NCBI RefSeq assembly: GCF_033807715.1
Contig: NC_084591.1
Span: forward strand, 26,533,090-26,597,089
Length of the DNA: 64,000 nucleotides
Source of the DNA: Cololabis saira
Lineage: Eukaryota > Chordata > Actinopteri > Beloniformes > Belonidae
Direction: 5' to 3'
The notes under the pieces were generated by a model. It was not told the origin of the DNA and ran no database searches. It saw nothing but the letters and a program-made list of their open reading frames with translations. The translations under genes were made by a program, and so were the position numbers. Of this stretch, positions 27,701-41,130 are shown piece after piece (the first letter of the stretch is position 1; each line of letters opens with the position of its first letter).

Positions 27701-30700
27701 TTTAAAAAAAAAACGTCTTCCAGCATAGTACATGATCATGATTGAGCTAGCTCATGACTGCTCTCAAAGGTCTTATAGTTAAAAACAATATAGTGTAGGG
27801 CTGAAATACAAATAGATGCAATCTTTTTACACCTTAATGGGAAATGCTTCAAATACAGGTTGAAGTCTTTAAATATATCAGTCGCTGTCCAGTCGACACA
27901 ACAAGGTCTGACTGGATAAATCCAATACACAAACATCAGACATAAGCTGGTAGACAACCCTAGGACAGAAGTCTGTCTTGTTGACGTATTACTTCTAAGA
28001 CCAAACCTGAAGAAGGCCTACTTCGTGAGGTCTAATGCCTACTGACACCGTCAGAGACGCTCTGATGACCCTGTCTCTTTACCGGACATCCTAGAGTCTG
28101 GAGCACTGGAAGGATTTGGGGGGAGGTGGGTCAAAACGCTGCCTAATCAAATGACTTCTGACTGTCTAGACAAAGCATTATCTCACCCTTCGCTCCTGTT
28201 GGCATCTGCGTGCAGCTTGCCGCACCTCCACCCTGTTTCCGAACACCCGGCACGTTACAGATAAAGGGCAAGCTGCAGAAAAGGCATCAGCCCGATGAGT
28301 GGCTCCAGCTTTCTTCGTCATAAATTTTCCAAGAATCTGCAAACGTTACCCCATTATGCATCCATCTCATAGTCTTCAGATCAACCAGCAATTTCCTGTA
28401 CTTCCTTATGGAGGCTGAGGCTTGTCTCTTCCTATTTATATACATTTTCATGAGACGTGACTCACATGGCCATATACATCTTTAATTAATGCTACATTTA
28501 TGACGCAGACAGATGTGCTGCTTCGGGAGCAGTTGGAAGGACTGTGACAGGCTTTTGGGGGTTGCATGTGAAACCACGACAGAGCAGGAACATCTTGTCC
28601 ATACAGAACAGTTTAGCCTCGTGTTCCTGCCTCCTTGTCTGAGTTGTGTCCTCTTTGGGGAGCTGCAGCTCGACACTGCATAGTTTTTCCTCTCTTTCTC
28701 TTGAGGCCACTATTGACCACTCTGTTTTTTTTTTAGCTCTCTCATCTCTGCTTATTTATAGCATAATTAATCAGCTGCTGCTCCGTGAGGCTTTCTGCTC
28801 TTCCCTGCTGCAGCATTTGACTACTGCAAACTCTCTTGACATTTCATTCCTTTCTTTCGTAAACACGTTAAAGAGGACAAACATCCATCCAGCATGTGGA
28901 CAGACTAAACCTTTCACAGATATACCGCAGGACTCCTCGGCTGAATAACATGCCAGCTGTAAATGTGACACTCCCTCAACTCTCCCCTTACTGGAAGCAA
29001 ACAGCCAAAGATACATCATGTTGTGTTAGCCGTGAGATAACATGATCAGTCAGCACTTGCTAAACTGCACATGCATAGATACCTGAGTGGGAACACACAC
29101 ACACGCACGCAAAAGCTGTAGCCAAAATGTCCATGTTTGAGAACACAAATAGGTGCATATGGATCCAAGCAGTCGCACTAATTGATGCGGGACTTATCTA
29201 TCTTAATTATCTACGAAAGACGCAGCACTTTGTGTACCAAAGTTTCCATGCTAAAAGTGCTATCGCGCAGGCGGAAAAACCTGCCACCCCAGGACAACTG
29301 TCAGGAGATAAGAGAGCTGCTATTTGAGCTGTAAATGTGGTCGTAAATCGGCTGGGGTGAGAAAAAAAACATTTGCCTTGTTTACACTGCCAGGTCAGCC
29401 CGACCAGGTGCTGAATCGCGGATCTGGGTGGAGGAGAAGGAAAAGACGAGGGAGAAGGAAATAATTAAAGAAAAAAAAGAACAAATTTTGACAGTAAAAC
29501 GCTAAATGTGGCATATGCTTGGAGAAACTAAGCAGAAGTCTTGTGCGTGACTCTGAAAACAAGCTCAACCACCAACCGGTGGAGACTTTTTCACTCCGGT
29601 ATCGGCTACATCATACCCAGTACATGCATCGCGCCGCGCACCGGGCCTTGCAGGGCCACACACACCCGATAAGCAGATGCTCTCTAGAGTGCTTATCATT
29701 TACATTCAGAGAGAAACACCCTGCTACAGCACACTTCCTCTCGTGTCACCAGGTCCCGTAATGACAGCTGGAAACAATGTAAAGTACTGAAAACAATATA
29801 CAAGAACTGCCGAAAAACAAAAAAAGAATAACTCAACATGGACAACAATGGGAAAGACACACAGATGAGTGCAGTTTGGGGGGAAAAAACATTGTACAAT
29901 GGCTATTGGATTTGAGTGGAGCCAGAGCAGTATGGATTTTTCGTTGAGTGCTCGGCTGTAATCTACACACACACTGAGGTTTGAGTGTTAATGTGAGTGG
30001 TGGCCTTATTTGCTGCTCTGGCACTGCATCTCGCTCGTAGCTTTTAAAAGGATGGCACTTCACTAAGTACAGGACAAAATCCAGTGATATGCAAACACAA
30101 AGGAGATCAAATGATGCTGATGTTCGTACAGAGTTACACGTGCTTGTATGCACAAACACAGAGATCCGAGTTCGCCGTCTTTCAACATTTTAATCATTTT
30201 TCCACCTCATGTAAAAGGGACAAAGGGCCCTAAATCCAATCAGGTTTAGGAGGAAACCTTTATTTTTTTTATTTCTAACGGCCCTGGTTGCATGAATATG
30301 GCTTTTATCAAAGTAAAAAAAATGACTAGAGAAGACATGAGGATAACTCTTTATCGTTCATTGTCCCTGTTTCTGGATAAGAGGCTAAATGTCAAGTATT
30401 TACTTCACTAAGTCCGGAACTGTATCAACAGTGATATGATCATCACATCCAATGTATTAAATAAGGCACTAGAAAACTAAAGCATGTGAATTTAAATAGC
30501 AAAGTCAAGCAGTCAAGCAGAGCTATGGAAAAGATTTCAGATGAAGAGAGTGCAGCTTTTTTTGACAGTTTTGAGGAGGCAGCATCCTCGTCCCGCCCTG
30601 TCACCCTGCCCTGTCCCGTGGCTGGATTTGGGTGTGTTCTTGAACTCGGGGGTTAAAGCCCGCCGCTACATTAATATCCGACTGGGACAGCTGGGATAAC

Positions 30701-33700
30701 GCCCGTACTGCTCGGCACGCTTACCTCCCCAAAGGATGCACACCACACACAGAACTATCCATTTATGCAGAGATATGTGGATGTACGTGCCAGCAGCCGC
30801 ATAGCAGACTGTGCGTCTCTTTATTTGCACAAGTTCACAACCCCTGATGCTTCTCATGACTCTCGGTGCTACGTAACAGAAATATCTTTGATATGTAGTA
30901 ACAAGCAGTCTGAAACCACAACCCCAAAACATACAAATTCACACCCAGAGGGATTGATGTGGTGCCCCACCCTTCTGAAACCCAGCGATGAACCCCAACA
31001 ACAGAGAAACCAGTTAGACCTGACCGGGAGTATGGAGACCATTCATGCGCGGCTGGGCCGTCGCTTCCTGTATTTCCAAAACACAGCTGCAGTCAAACAA
31101 ACACATTGATAGCCTATCTCGCTTTTAAAAATAAGAGCAATGGTTAAAGGAATGCTTTGATATCTTATTTATCTTGTCTGACACAAAAATGAAACAATTA
31201 AACCACTGCACCTCTAACGCACAAGGCAGCCAAGTGAGTCTGGTAAAGACAGGACATCCACAAATTCATTTCTAACTGGCAAAAGATGACAGAAGGAGAA
31301 GATAAAAGCATTTTCTGTCCGGCTACCCTCAAGTGTGGTCGGACGGTGCTCTCCTATGACCCCGCTCCCACCCCATCCATTCCCAGAAAACAGGAGTGTG
31401 TGATATTTCAAGGGGATTTGTGAAGTGTCTATTCAGGGCAACAGAGCACCCTAATCTTGTCTACATGCCCTTTTCTCCCTCTGAAACGCCTCAACGTGTA
31501 CTCCTGCCCTCGTACCACAGGTAAGTCATCGATATCCATCCTTAATGAAGTGTCATAATCTTGCTCCATCTTCTTCTTTTAAAGCCTCTAATAGCTCCGC
31601 TTGTTCTGCTTGACTTGTCCCTGACAAATCGAGGCCCAGCATGCTATATATTCAAACAGCTTTTAAACGTTACAGCACGCACATAAGCGTGTGGACTTAT
31701 ACCAATTTGGTGAGGCATTTGTTCACTTAAAAACACCTGACTGTGCTGTAAATACGTCTGTTCTTGCTGTCCTTGCGGCCACAAAGCCGAGTTGACACAA
31801 CTCCGCTTTCTGCATCGTGAATGAGTAAAAAAAGGGGGAAGAAAACAGGACATGACTTTAGCTGATCATATTTACAGTGTCCTTAGAGTCACAAATAGCA
31901 GCCAAAACCAGAAAGAGCAGGACTATTCTGAACATCACTTCAACAGCCACATACTGAGCTGCCATGTAGGCGAAGTGCATATTTGAATCGGCTTGCAGAA
32001 TGAGAGCTGTGTTTTACAAGCATAAATATATAACAACAAAGTTTGCTTAGTGAATTATACAAAACAAGTTACATCAACTGTAAGAATTTGCCAATTAAGG
32101 TGGCTGTGATCTGGGATCCATCTAAACTCACAGATTTGTGGTTGTTGTAAGTGGTTTTAGCAGTCAGAGGGGGAAAAAAGAAAGAAAGAAACTGGAAAAC
32201 CAGTAAATAAGGGATCATTATACTTGGAGATGTTTTACTGAGAATCATGGTAGAAATGCCAGAGGTCTTTTGGCGGAGCCGAGGTGTTTAAATCCATGCT
32301 ATTAAAATGTTTGAAGGAAGTGAAGGAGGTTCAAGACTAACGATTACTGCTGTCGAGCTTGTGTTCAAATGTCTTTAAGCTTACTGTATATCTTATAAAA
32401 GGCAGCATTTTCTCGTCACCACTGTCTCACTCCTAATGAGGTAAAAACAACTGGCCCGGACCGTTAAAGGAAACACAGAGGGTCCTTGTATACCTAAAAG
32501 GTCACATTTTGGCCTTTTTTTGAACCAGCTTTTCTGAAAGTTGTGACGGGGTGACAGTGAGTTTGAGTGTGGCAGCAGCTGCTCGGTGCTCTCAGGGGGA
32601 GCGGAGGAGACAGATGCCTCGCCGGGCAACGCTGATCACAGATGCAAAGTGGAGGCCGGTTACATTTTTTTTAAAAAGCGTGAACTCTCCAACCCCCCCA
32701 ACAACTCTGCAAACATCACCGTAACCTTTCCCAAAACTCCATCCCCGGGACCCGACCACCACCCTCCCCCAGCCTCCCTCCTCAGACCCCCTGACCCCTA
32801 TCTGTGCCGTCGAGGCTAATGGGCCCCCAAATGAAGGTATTCATTTCTCGACCCCAGCTCCACTGCCTCCTTTCTTCTGTTCCTGCCTTACTTTTCCAGG
32901 CTTTGTCACTCCGCATCTCCCCACCATTTTTTCCTCCCCATCCCTTGTCTGTCCGACTAAATGCAGGGGTCAGATCAAAGGGCTTCCAGATAGAGCCCCT
33001 ATAGCTGCCCGTAATGTGGCTCGGGCTTTGAAGTGAGGAGTGGATCTGCGAGGTGTGCAGCCCCGTCTTTTTGTGCCTAGTAATTTCAGCAGAACTCGCT
33101 GTTCCTAAATTCTGTCTCGTATAACGCAAATCCAAACTTTTTTCCACGACAGGCATGTGAGCAGCATTTCCATAAATGTCACAATAATTTCTTCTCTGCA
33201 ATAAAATGGGACGGCCGATAAGATATTTTGTTATATATTTTGAAACAGAATAATGAGGAAAAGCAAATGTTGAACAATTTACTCCAAACCTGTCCAACAG
33301 AACTAAAAGTAACAGTATTTCAATAAAAACTCCCAAAGCGTGAAAGAAATGTCCTGCAGCAACACTGCAGTCATGAGGAAATATTTCCTACACTCGGAAC
33401 ATTCAGATATTTCCCGAATCAGTGCTGGAGTTTTATTAGAGGAGCCACTGGTCTAATTGAATCAATGACTTTTTAACATCTTTGCTTCCACATTATTCTT
33501 TAAAAGTCCATTAAAACTTCAGCAGATTCTTTTTTCTCTACATCAGGTGAATAGCAGACAGATACTCTACTTCATACTTCTAAAACAGAAAGTCTCTGGG
33601 ATGTTTCTATCAACACATTTCATCATTTCCCCTCCTGCTTCGTTTGAATGTAAAATGTGTGAATTCTCACTGAAAATTCAGGCACCTGAGGAGAGTCCCA

Positions 33701-34999
33701 GATCTCATAGAAGAAAACTCACTTTATTTCAATTTCCGTCTAAGGTGGGGATACACATCACAACTGCTTTCATGGTAATTGAACAGGGAGAACCAAACTT
33801 TTTGAAGAAGAGAGAGAAAAAGATGACGAGACTAAAATGATTCAATAGACAGATGAGGAGGCCAGTGACTCTACTGTACATGTGAAAGAGTATCCAGCGC
33901 AAACGTGAGTAGAGGAAGGGGCTTAAGCTGTTCATTTCCATGCCTGTTGATTCCTTTGACTGCTCGACTTCTTGTCTGTTGCCGTCTCCTTTCTGTTCTG
34001 TGCCTTTTTCGCCCCCTGGCTCTGGGCAGAAATGGGCTTGAGTACTCATCTGAGCTTTGAAGTCCTTTGGTTATCAGCCAAGCGTAGAAATGTACCTGCA
34101 GCCATCTGTGAAGGGGCCGCCAGCAGCCGCCCACCGCTCCACTTCCCTTCCATGACTGAGAGGGGCGTGAGCCAGGAGCAGTTATGGGCCTGGCGGTGGC
34201 TCTCAGTCCGTGTTGGCCACACGTGGTAAAGCCTGTAGCCGTGTCTGTGTCAAAGAATATGAGCACGCAAAAAAAAAATAAAAAAAACCTCAACCTTCTA
34301 ATCTTACAATGTAATTCATTGCCTCTCTGCTCATTTTAATACCAGTCTCTAAACACCTCCCCCCTCTCCTATCCTCACCCGGCTGCCATGCCTCTCTCCC
34401 TCGGCGAGGAGGAGAAAAATGTGGAGGTTATGAAAGGCTTGATTAAAAACTGCAAACCATTTTTTCGCTCCATGCTTCGTTGAATACAACGAGATGGTTA
34501 GACTGCTTTGTTTAAATAAAGCGCCTGAGAGTGTGGTTGTTGTCTTGTCTTTCTAAATCTAGTGCCTGAAACCACCTGTCATTTCTGCACAACACCGGGT
34601 GTTACATTCAACTTTAAGTTATGTATTTATCCATCCATTTAGGTTTGCATATACGTGCATCTTTGTGACGTGTCAAGTTGAAAGGCTAAATGAGCTTGTG
34701 ATGAATACAAGCAGCACTGGCGACTCCTCTTCCAGAGGGCGCGGTGTCAAACGGGCCGGTGCGAGGGGACATTATCACAAACAATAGGATTAAGACGTCC
34801 GACAATGTGGACTAGAAACAAGCTGGTGGTTTAGTTTGGGTGTGGGGGGGGTTAGTGATGGGATGAGGCAGTAATAAGACCAGCCAGGAGGGACGGGTGG
34901 GAAACCAGTGAGGGATGTGAAGGTTTATAGGTGGGGGTCATAAATAGGGAGAACAATAAAGCTACAGTAGCCGGGCCGCTTCTCAATCATACCTCCAAC

Positions 35000-35048
35000 T
35001 ACACACACACACACACACACACACACGCACGCACACACACACACGCAC
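35000..35048. repeat. (AC)n microsatellite with CG interruptions in intron 1
   Basis: AC units interrupted by ACGC at about 35026-35031 and 35044. It is followed 170 bp on by a run of 12 G (about 35224-35235). Confidence 0.92.
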
Positions 35049-38000
35049 AGGCGAACATGGGGGGCTTCCAATCTGGCCATCAGGCTGTTGCTGAAGTGTC
35101 ACATGGGCGCCGTGTGCGCTGGCCAATGGCCTCTCGGCTTATCAACAAACAGAGCGGGATGGAAGGACAGATAAGAGATGGACGTGGGGGTGGGGCAGAG
35201 AAATGGCGGGTGGAAACTGGATTGGGGGGGGGGGGTGGCGGGGTCATTGGTGGATGATGAGAGATTGCAAAGTGGGAATGGCGTATGAGCAAAATGCAGA
35301 CCGTTTTCAATCTACACTGTGCAATATTAGTCACCTATATGAACAATGATTTGACATGTGCAGCATACAAAGTGCCCTTTATGCTCGAGGAATCTCTTTG
35401 TAATTAACGCTTAACGGGTCCAAGTTAACAAAAGGCCTTATTCACTCTGGGGCGCATTGAGAAGTGGTAAAATATGAACCTCTGTTTGAACCGTGGCTCT
35501 TATAGCAGATCAAAGCAATGAATATGTCATAAGGTCGTGTCAGCATCATGCTTTTTAACACACACAGAGAGGATAATTCATAACTTGTGGTGGATGGAGA
35601 TTCTACACATTTATCTTTCTTTTTTATTTTTTTATTACAGCCCGATCAAAACTATGAGGATATCTCTAGGTGTTAAGGCCCCCCACTGAAAGCTGCACAA
35701 TAAATCCCCAGGTACTACGAAGCAAACTGAAGAAAATGACAAAATCTGCATTTTGTGGCATCATATAAGAGCATTTTCAAGTTTCCTGAACTCCCTATGA
35801 GAGCGTAAAGATGCCAGTTACACCAGCTTCCTCTCGAACAGAGCCTGGAGTCATTACACTGCCACTCAGAGTCAGAGGCAGCTGTTCCAAACAAGCCGAC
35901 ACCATGCACAATGTGAAGCAAAATTGCAGGGGGGCTCACACATGCATGCATGACAACCAACACGGAAATGCCTTGTGTAAGCAGTTGACAGGGCTGAAGC
36001 TCCATCCCAGCCAATCTCTCTGTCTTCCCCTTTGATAAAAAAAACTAACTAATGTCAGCAACTGATGTGGTCTCCCCGTTCAAGGACTTCAGAGCCAGGC
36101 TGTGGAGGGTTTTTTTTTCTCTTCTTCTTTTTTATGAGAGGTTTGCAACATATGGCAAAAGCGCTGAAACAAGAGCTTTATTGACTGAAGAGAAAATGTG
36201 AATTGCAAAGTTCCTTTGCCTCTCAATTAAATGTCTTCTATGCAAAATAGTAAAAATAAGAAAAAAAAAGAAAAAAGAAAAAAAGAGCCAAAACAGTTTT
36301 GCTGTTTACTGAAGACTGTGTGGAAATTGAAGCCTGCTGACGTAGTCTGTTCTACTCATACTGGAGGCAGGGCCCCCCTGTGTCTCACTGGCCTCCACTA
36401 ACCTGTCATTTCAGGCTCACCCAACCACCCCCCCTCCCACCTCGCCCACTCCACCTACCCCCATCCCACACCCATCTGTTTCCAAAATCCTCAGATCCCA
36501 CCTGTGAGCTATTTCGGCTCACGAGAGGGCCACAGTCCCCCCCCTGTCTTTGTATAAAACTCACATCGTGCCTCCTGCCGAAGCCCCAGCTTCTCTTTAC
36601 TAAATGCCCCAACCAATCAATAAAGAAGCTCCCAACGCTGGAAAGTAGTTCTTTACAGTGAAAAACCAATATAGCTTATCTATTTCCATGACACTTTTTA
36701 TAGAAAACTCTGTCACAAACAAGTCACGGGGTGATGGATCGGCTCAACAGAAAGATCGAAATAGCTGCTGAGTGAAAAACAAGAGACAAACATTCTCAAT
36801 GGTACGTAAAAGGATACGAGGCGATGACAGCTCCTTCCTGTCGAGTGACAATTATTCACTGTAACTATCGCCCCATCTCTTATTAAGTGCTTGTTTGTCC
36901 TCCCTTATATCTGTCTACTTCCTCGCTGTGGACACTGAAGACCTAAACACGCCACCCTGATTGTCATAACAATCAGGAAGAAAAGAGACCCTGCACTGGC
37001 TCCCTTGGCTCTGCCGGGAGGAGTGGCCCTGCCATGGCCATCAGGGTTCTTCCTGCAATTCTAATCAAAGTGTAAAAGGGTGCAACCTTGGAGCCTAAGC
37101 CTGGGCTACAGTCTGTGAGGAAGATATCAATCAAGAGACTCCAAACAAGCATAAGGGGAAGAGGGAGGGAGCGTTGAAGCCTTACGTTACCCTCCATGTT
37201 CGCCTGTCTTTTTCCCTGTCCCCAACGAGAGCAGTCGCATTAACACATAATGGCTGTGTGGATGGATAAATCATTAATCTGCCCGTGATGCTGCACAGCC
37301 TGTCACCACCACTGTCACCATCATCATCAGATTGTGAGTCAGCCTCTGTCCATTTTTCCAGGTGGGAATGACTGAACACACTCTGGACCGGTGGTGGCTG
37401 ACCTGGGGGGAAACGAGCTCCAAATGTTGCCGTTCTGCATGGTGCCCAGTTCTGCAGCTGTCTAATCCCCTTGCAGACGGTGCTTGTGTAGGAACTCGCA
37501 GACTGATAGAGACATATGCACATGCATGCATGAGCACATCTCAACACCCATATCTATCCAGGCAAGAGCAAAAGAAGGCAAGTAAGAAGGCAGGGTTTGT
37601 CTGTGTGCGAATATTAGCTTTTCCACAGCTGGGGGCTGCTGGACCTGCTCCATTCATCAGACATCCATCAAGGTGTCAGTTCGGGTTATGAGACCAGGCT
37701 CCCAGGGTGATCACACCACCACCCTTCCTGCCAGCAAGCCTGCCTGATGATGGCTTTCTGTCTGAGCCATGAAGAATCAGAGACAAATATGTAAGAAAAA
37801 AGCAAACACCAACAGAAAAGAGCACAAACTGACAGCAGCGCAGTGACCACTGTCTACTTCATGAGGCAACCTTCCTGTGACAAATGATTTCCAATAACTG
37901 ATTATAAATATTTCGCCAAGAAACAGGTTTCCCTAAACAATCTCAACTTTAAACAATCCCGGGAAGCCTGTAATCTTTAGATTAAAGTTATAAATACCTT

Positions 38001-38985
38001 GTAGCCAAGGGTGAGTAATTACCATAATAGTCATTCCCACTCTGTGTGAAGGGCCCCAAAACCCCATTTTCCACCGGAGACTTTGGTCATTTCCATGACT
38101 GCTCTACATAACAGCCCTCTCTAACACCGAGGAGGACAGGCAAGGTAATTAATTCCCCCTGCTGCCTCTTTCTTTTCCTCTCTCCTCCTCTTTGTGGTGA
38201 AGGGAAAAGTCGGAGAATGTAATTTACACTAATTACCTTTTGCATAGGAGTCTCATTTTAACTTTCCTTTTCATGTTGAGGAGCCAGAGTCTTGATCTAT
38301 GCCTTTAAGCTTCAACACCTTTAATGAAAAACCACTATGATATTCCTATAGGGACACAGCACGGATAAGGGAAGTGTTTGTAGCAACCTTACATTGCAGC
38401 CCTTCATATAAATCCCTACAAAAACACCCTTATTTTTCTTAAAAAAATCTCTCCAGAAGACAACCTAACTGTGTTTTACAGAAGTACTTTTTTCTTAATA
38501 GTATTTCTGAATAGGTACGCAGAGGTTCCTTTTAATGCCAGCAGAGGGACTACAGAGTAAACACGTATCAAGCATGAGACTGCTCCAAAATAAATATGGG
38601 GAAACATCAAGGCTCAGCACCATTTACATGTGCCACTATTCATTTTGCACAAAAATCTGATCAGAGCCCACTGCTCGGTTTCTTTCTGGGATAAATATCC
38701 CCGGTTAAAGGTTTTCTGTCCCATGCGTGTGAGACGCCCATCTCCACAGACACTACTTCTATATGATACTCTGGAACTGAATGAAATTCAACATTATATA
38801 TGAAGCTGCAGAGATGAATACAGTACTACATGCTCAGTGATGTTTTACCATACTATTGAAGATGTTAGTATTTGTGTAGTTGCAGTTGGACTATCCGCAA
38901 AATCCTGATAATGCACGGATAATGGTAGCCGATTGCATTGTTTTTATCTATGTATATTTACAACCTGCCTTTGCAATGGCAGTGC

Positions 38986-39008
38986 AAATAAAAAATAAAT
39001 AAATAAAC
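38986..39008. repeat. (AAAT)n A-rich tail in intron 1
   Basis: AAATAAAAAATAAATAAATAAA follows TGCAATGGCAGTGC. It resembles the A-rich end of a retroposed copy, but I cannot name a parent family. Confidence 0.6.
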
Positions 39009-39748
39009 AATTAGTAGGTTCATGCATTAGTCCCAAATGATAATAATAACAATAAAAAACTGTAAGAGAGCACTGAGGAGCACGCAGGGAAGCATTCTCT
39101 CAATTGGATTAGTCACAGCCACAATGCTGCAGCGATAGCGAATATGCTCTATTTAAGCATAACTTTGGCATCCAGGAAGACAAATACACATATAAATCAA
39201 TGCAACACGGCACCGAAACACGAAAAGTCTAGAGGGGTTTTCAATACAAGCGCGATCATTTGGAGATTATAGAATGAAACGCAAGGCGAGACTGGGACCG
39301 ATCGCTCTCCGACCCTCTTTCATTCCCTTCGAGCAGAGATACAATTTCCACTTAGAGCAAACACGAGGACAAAACGCAATCGTTTTCAAAAAAAAAAAGA
39401 AGATCTGCGTTGTGGTGTGTTCAAAACACAGGAACGTGCTATCCGGGGAGGTTTACAGCCGTTTCAGCACTGTGTTTTAACTGCAGCTGCTGGGACTTGC
39501 ACCAAGATCTGACTGATTCATTCAATTTTCTTTAACTGTGTTCAAAAGCAGACCTGCTGGAGGGGTTGCACCTTATATGTGGAATATATTTCCTGGGTTT
39601 ACATTTCCTGTGTGATTTCTAACAGAAAGCATGAACTCATCCCTTTCCTCTATGTGCTGCAATTCAATTGTATCGCAATTGATCAGATGAAGCAGCACAG
39701 TGGGGGTAAAAAAGAGCGAAAGAAAACACCACCAAAACACCACCTTAC

Positions 39749-39767
39749 CTTCGTATACAGGGGCCAT
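39749..39767 (-). CDS. hipk2: hipk2 coding exon 1 (start codon and 6 1/3 codons)
   Basis: On the minus strand, ATG at 39767 opens MAPVYE plus one G, immediately followed by a consensus donor, GAAG|GTAAGG (intron begins at 39748). The G joins GT at the start of exon 2 (24579-24578) to make Gly, giving [21 protein letters not shown]. This matches the N-terminus I know for mammalian HIPK2, so both the exon and the phase-1 junction are well supported despite only 19 coding bases. The context at this ATG is moderate (C at -3, G at +4). The exon continues upstream as 5' UTR of unknown length. HIPK1 and HIPK3 proteins as I know them begin at the MASQ-equivalent Met, so this exon also supports hipk2 identity. 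Confidence 0.93.
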
Positions 39768-40260
39768 CGGTGCAAGGATTTCTGTTATTCATGGCAAAAA
39801 AATAAAGCAATATTTCTGATCAAAACTCAATAAAAATCTGCCATCTTGAAACAGTGATGAGAGGGTCGACGCGGTCTCCTGCATTACTGGCCCGGTTCAT
39901 TAGTGGAGAAAATGCTCATAATTCATATCCAGGCGTTTGTCAAAAGAACGGTAAGATCCGGAGCGAGGAGGGAAAAAAAAGCCACAGAAGAGATGGCCGA
40001 GCGTCTCAAATCCCACCCGCGGTGTTGTTTCTCCTGGCTCAAATTGATGAGCCACGATGACAGGTTTACTTCAGCTATTGTGCGACATGTCTGAGGAGTG
40101 AGGAGTCTCTGCAAAAGTTGCAGCAGCGGTCAGAGCGCAGCGAGTTTGCCGTGCGGAGAACAGTCGAGCGCCGAGAGAGTCGATGCGGGCGGGCGGGCGG
40201 GCGGCGGGCACCCCTCTCTGGGCAATAACAGAAGTCCCATGTCCACCGTCACGGCTGGGG
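39768..40260 (-). promoter_or_regulatory. hipk2: Probable hipk2 5' UTR and CpG-rich promoter
   Basis: This stretch lies directly upstream of the hipk2 start codon. It has many CpG dinucleotides compared with the AT-rich surroundings, for example around 39860-39880, 39955-40020 and 40130-40215. I see no TATA box in the expected orientation, which would fit a CpG-type promoter with dispersed starts. A GC-box-like C-tract block (on the gene strand) lies at 40187-40208. Several ATG triplets occur on the gene strand between here and the start codon, so the transcription start is either close to exon 1 or the 5' UTR contains short upstream frames. The exact start site cannot be read from sequence alone. 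Weaker CpG enrichment continues into the start of intron 1 (about 39220-39450). Confidence 0.6.
40187..40208 (+). other. G-quadruplex motif / GC-box cluster upstream of hipk2
   Basis: Four GGG tracts separated by single C bases (187-189, 191-193, 195-197 and 199-201 of the 40 kb block), followed by GGCGGG. This satisfies the strict G3N1 quadruplex pattern. The G-rich strand is the hipk2 template strand, and on the coding strand the same bases read as overlapping GC boxes of Sp/KLF type. It sits about 420 bp upstream of the start codon. Confidence 0.75.
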
Positions 40261-40965
40261 ATTGGAGATATGGAAATAAAGGACCAAAAAAAAAATGGGA
40301 CAAACTCTTACCAGAGTTGTCGATTGAGGTCTGTTTTTTTCTCTCTTACAGATGGGAAATAAAAAGGATCACAATAGGGAAATCAAAGAAAAAATTAAAA
40401 TTATTAAAAAAAATAATTGTTTTCTAATTCACTTAGGGCTAAGTGCTTAGGAACATTTAGCATATTGTTGTTACTACTTCAGTTTTCTCATCTTCTAGCT
40501 CTTCTTGCAAAGAAAATATGCTTCTGGGGTCCATTTGTTGAATTTTGAGAAGATGCAGTACAGGATATGTGCAATCTGCTGTGTAAAAGTCTTAAATGTT
40601 GTTTTTTTTTAAACAGTTTTATCCACATTTATTTTTCTGCCTGTTTATAAGGATGAAAACAAAATACTGGTATAATACGAGTTAAATGTTTAGAGCAATA
40701 CTCCTCATTTGGCCGTAGAAAATCACTTTCAGTCTTTTAAGCTATAGCTTAAATGTATAAAAATAATAATTATGATAATTGGGATTTCCGTCTACTCAGG
40801 TTGAAGAGAGCCAGGTTCATGTATTTTCGGTTTCTGTTTTAGAGATAGGCTACTGGGACATAAATAGGGTTGTCATTAAAACTTGGAGAAAACAAGTAAA
40901 AGGGAGCCTTGTGCGCAACAGTCTAAGTAGAGAGTTAAATGGGTTTTCAGACAGGACAGGAAAAT

Positions 40966-41070
<105 letters not shown>

Positions 41071-41130
41071 ACATTTTATTTATAATGCACTTTACATTAC
41101 TGAAAATCTCAAAGTGCTACAGTTCGATAA
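41071..41130. repeat. Fish interspersed repeat end next to (TAA)n
   Basis: ACATTTTATTTATAATGCAC, then TTTACATTACTG and CTCAAAGTGCTACAG, immediately after the (TAA)n run. I recognise this arrangement (trinucleotide run, CATTTTATTTATAA, CTCAAAGTGCTAC) as a common dispersed repeat in fish genomes but cannot assign a family. The right boundary is uncertain and may reach about 41180. Confidence 0.5.

Noticed and set aside
40098..40427. Plus-strand frame of 109 codons over the hipk2 promoter
   Set aside because: No domain. It overlaps the CpG-rich promoter and quadruplex motif and ends in poly-Lys-like low complexity.
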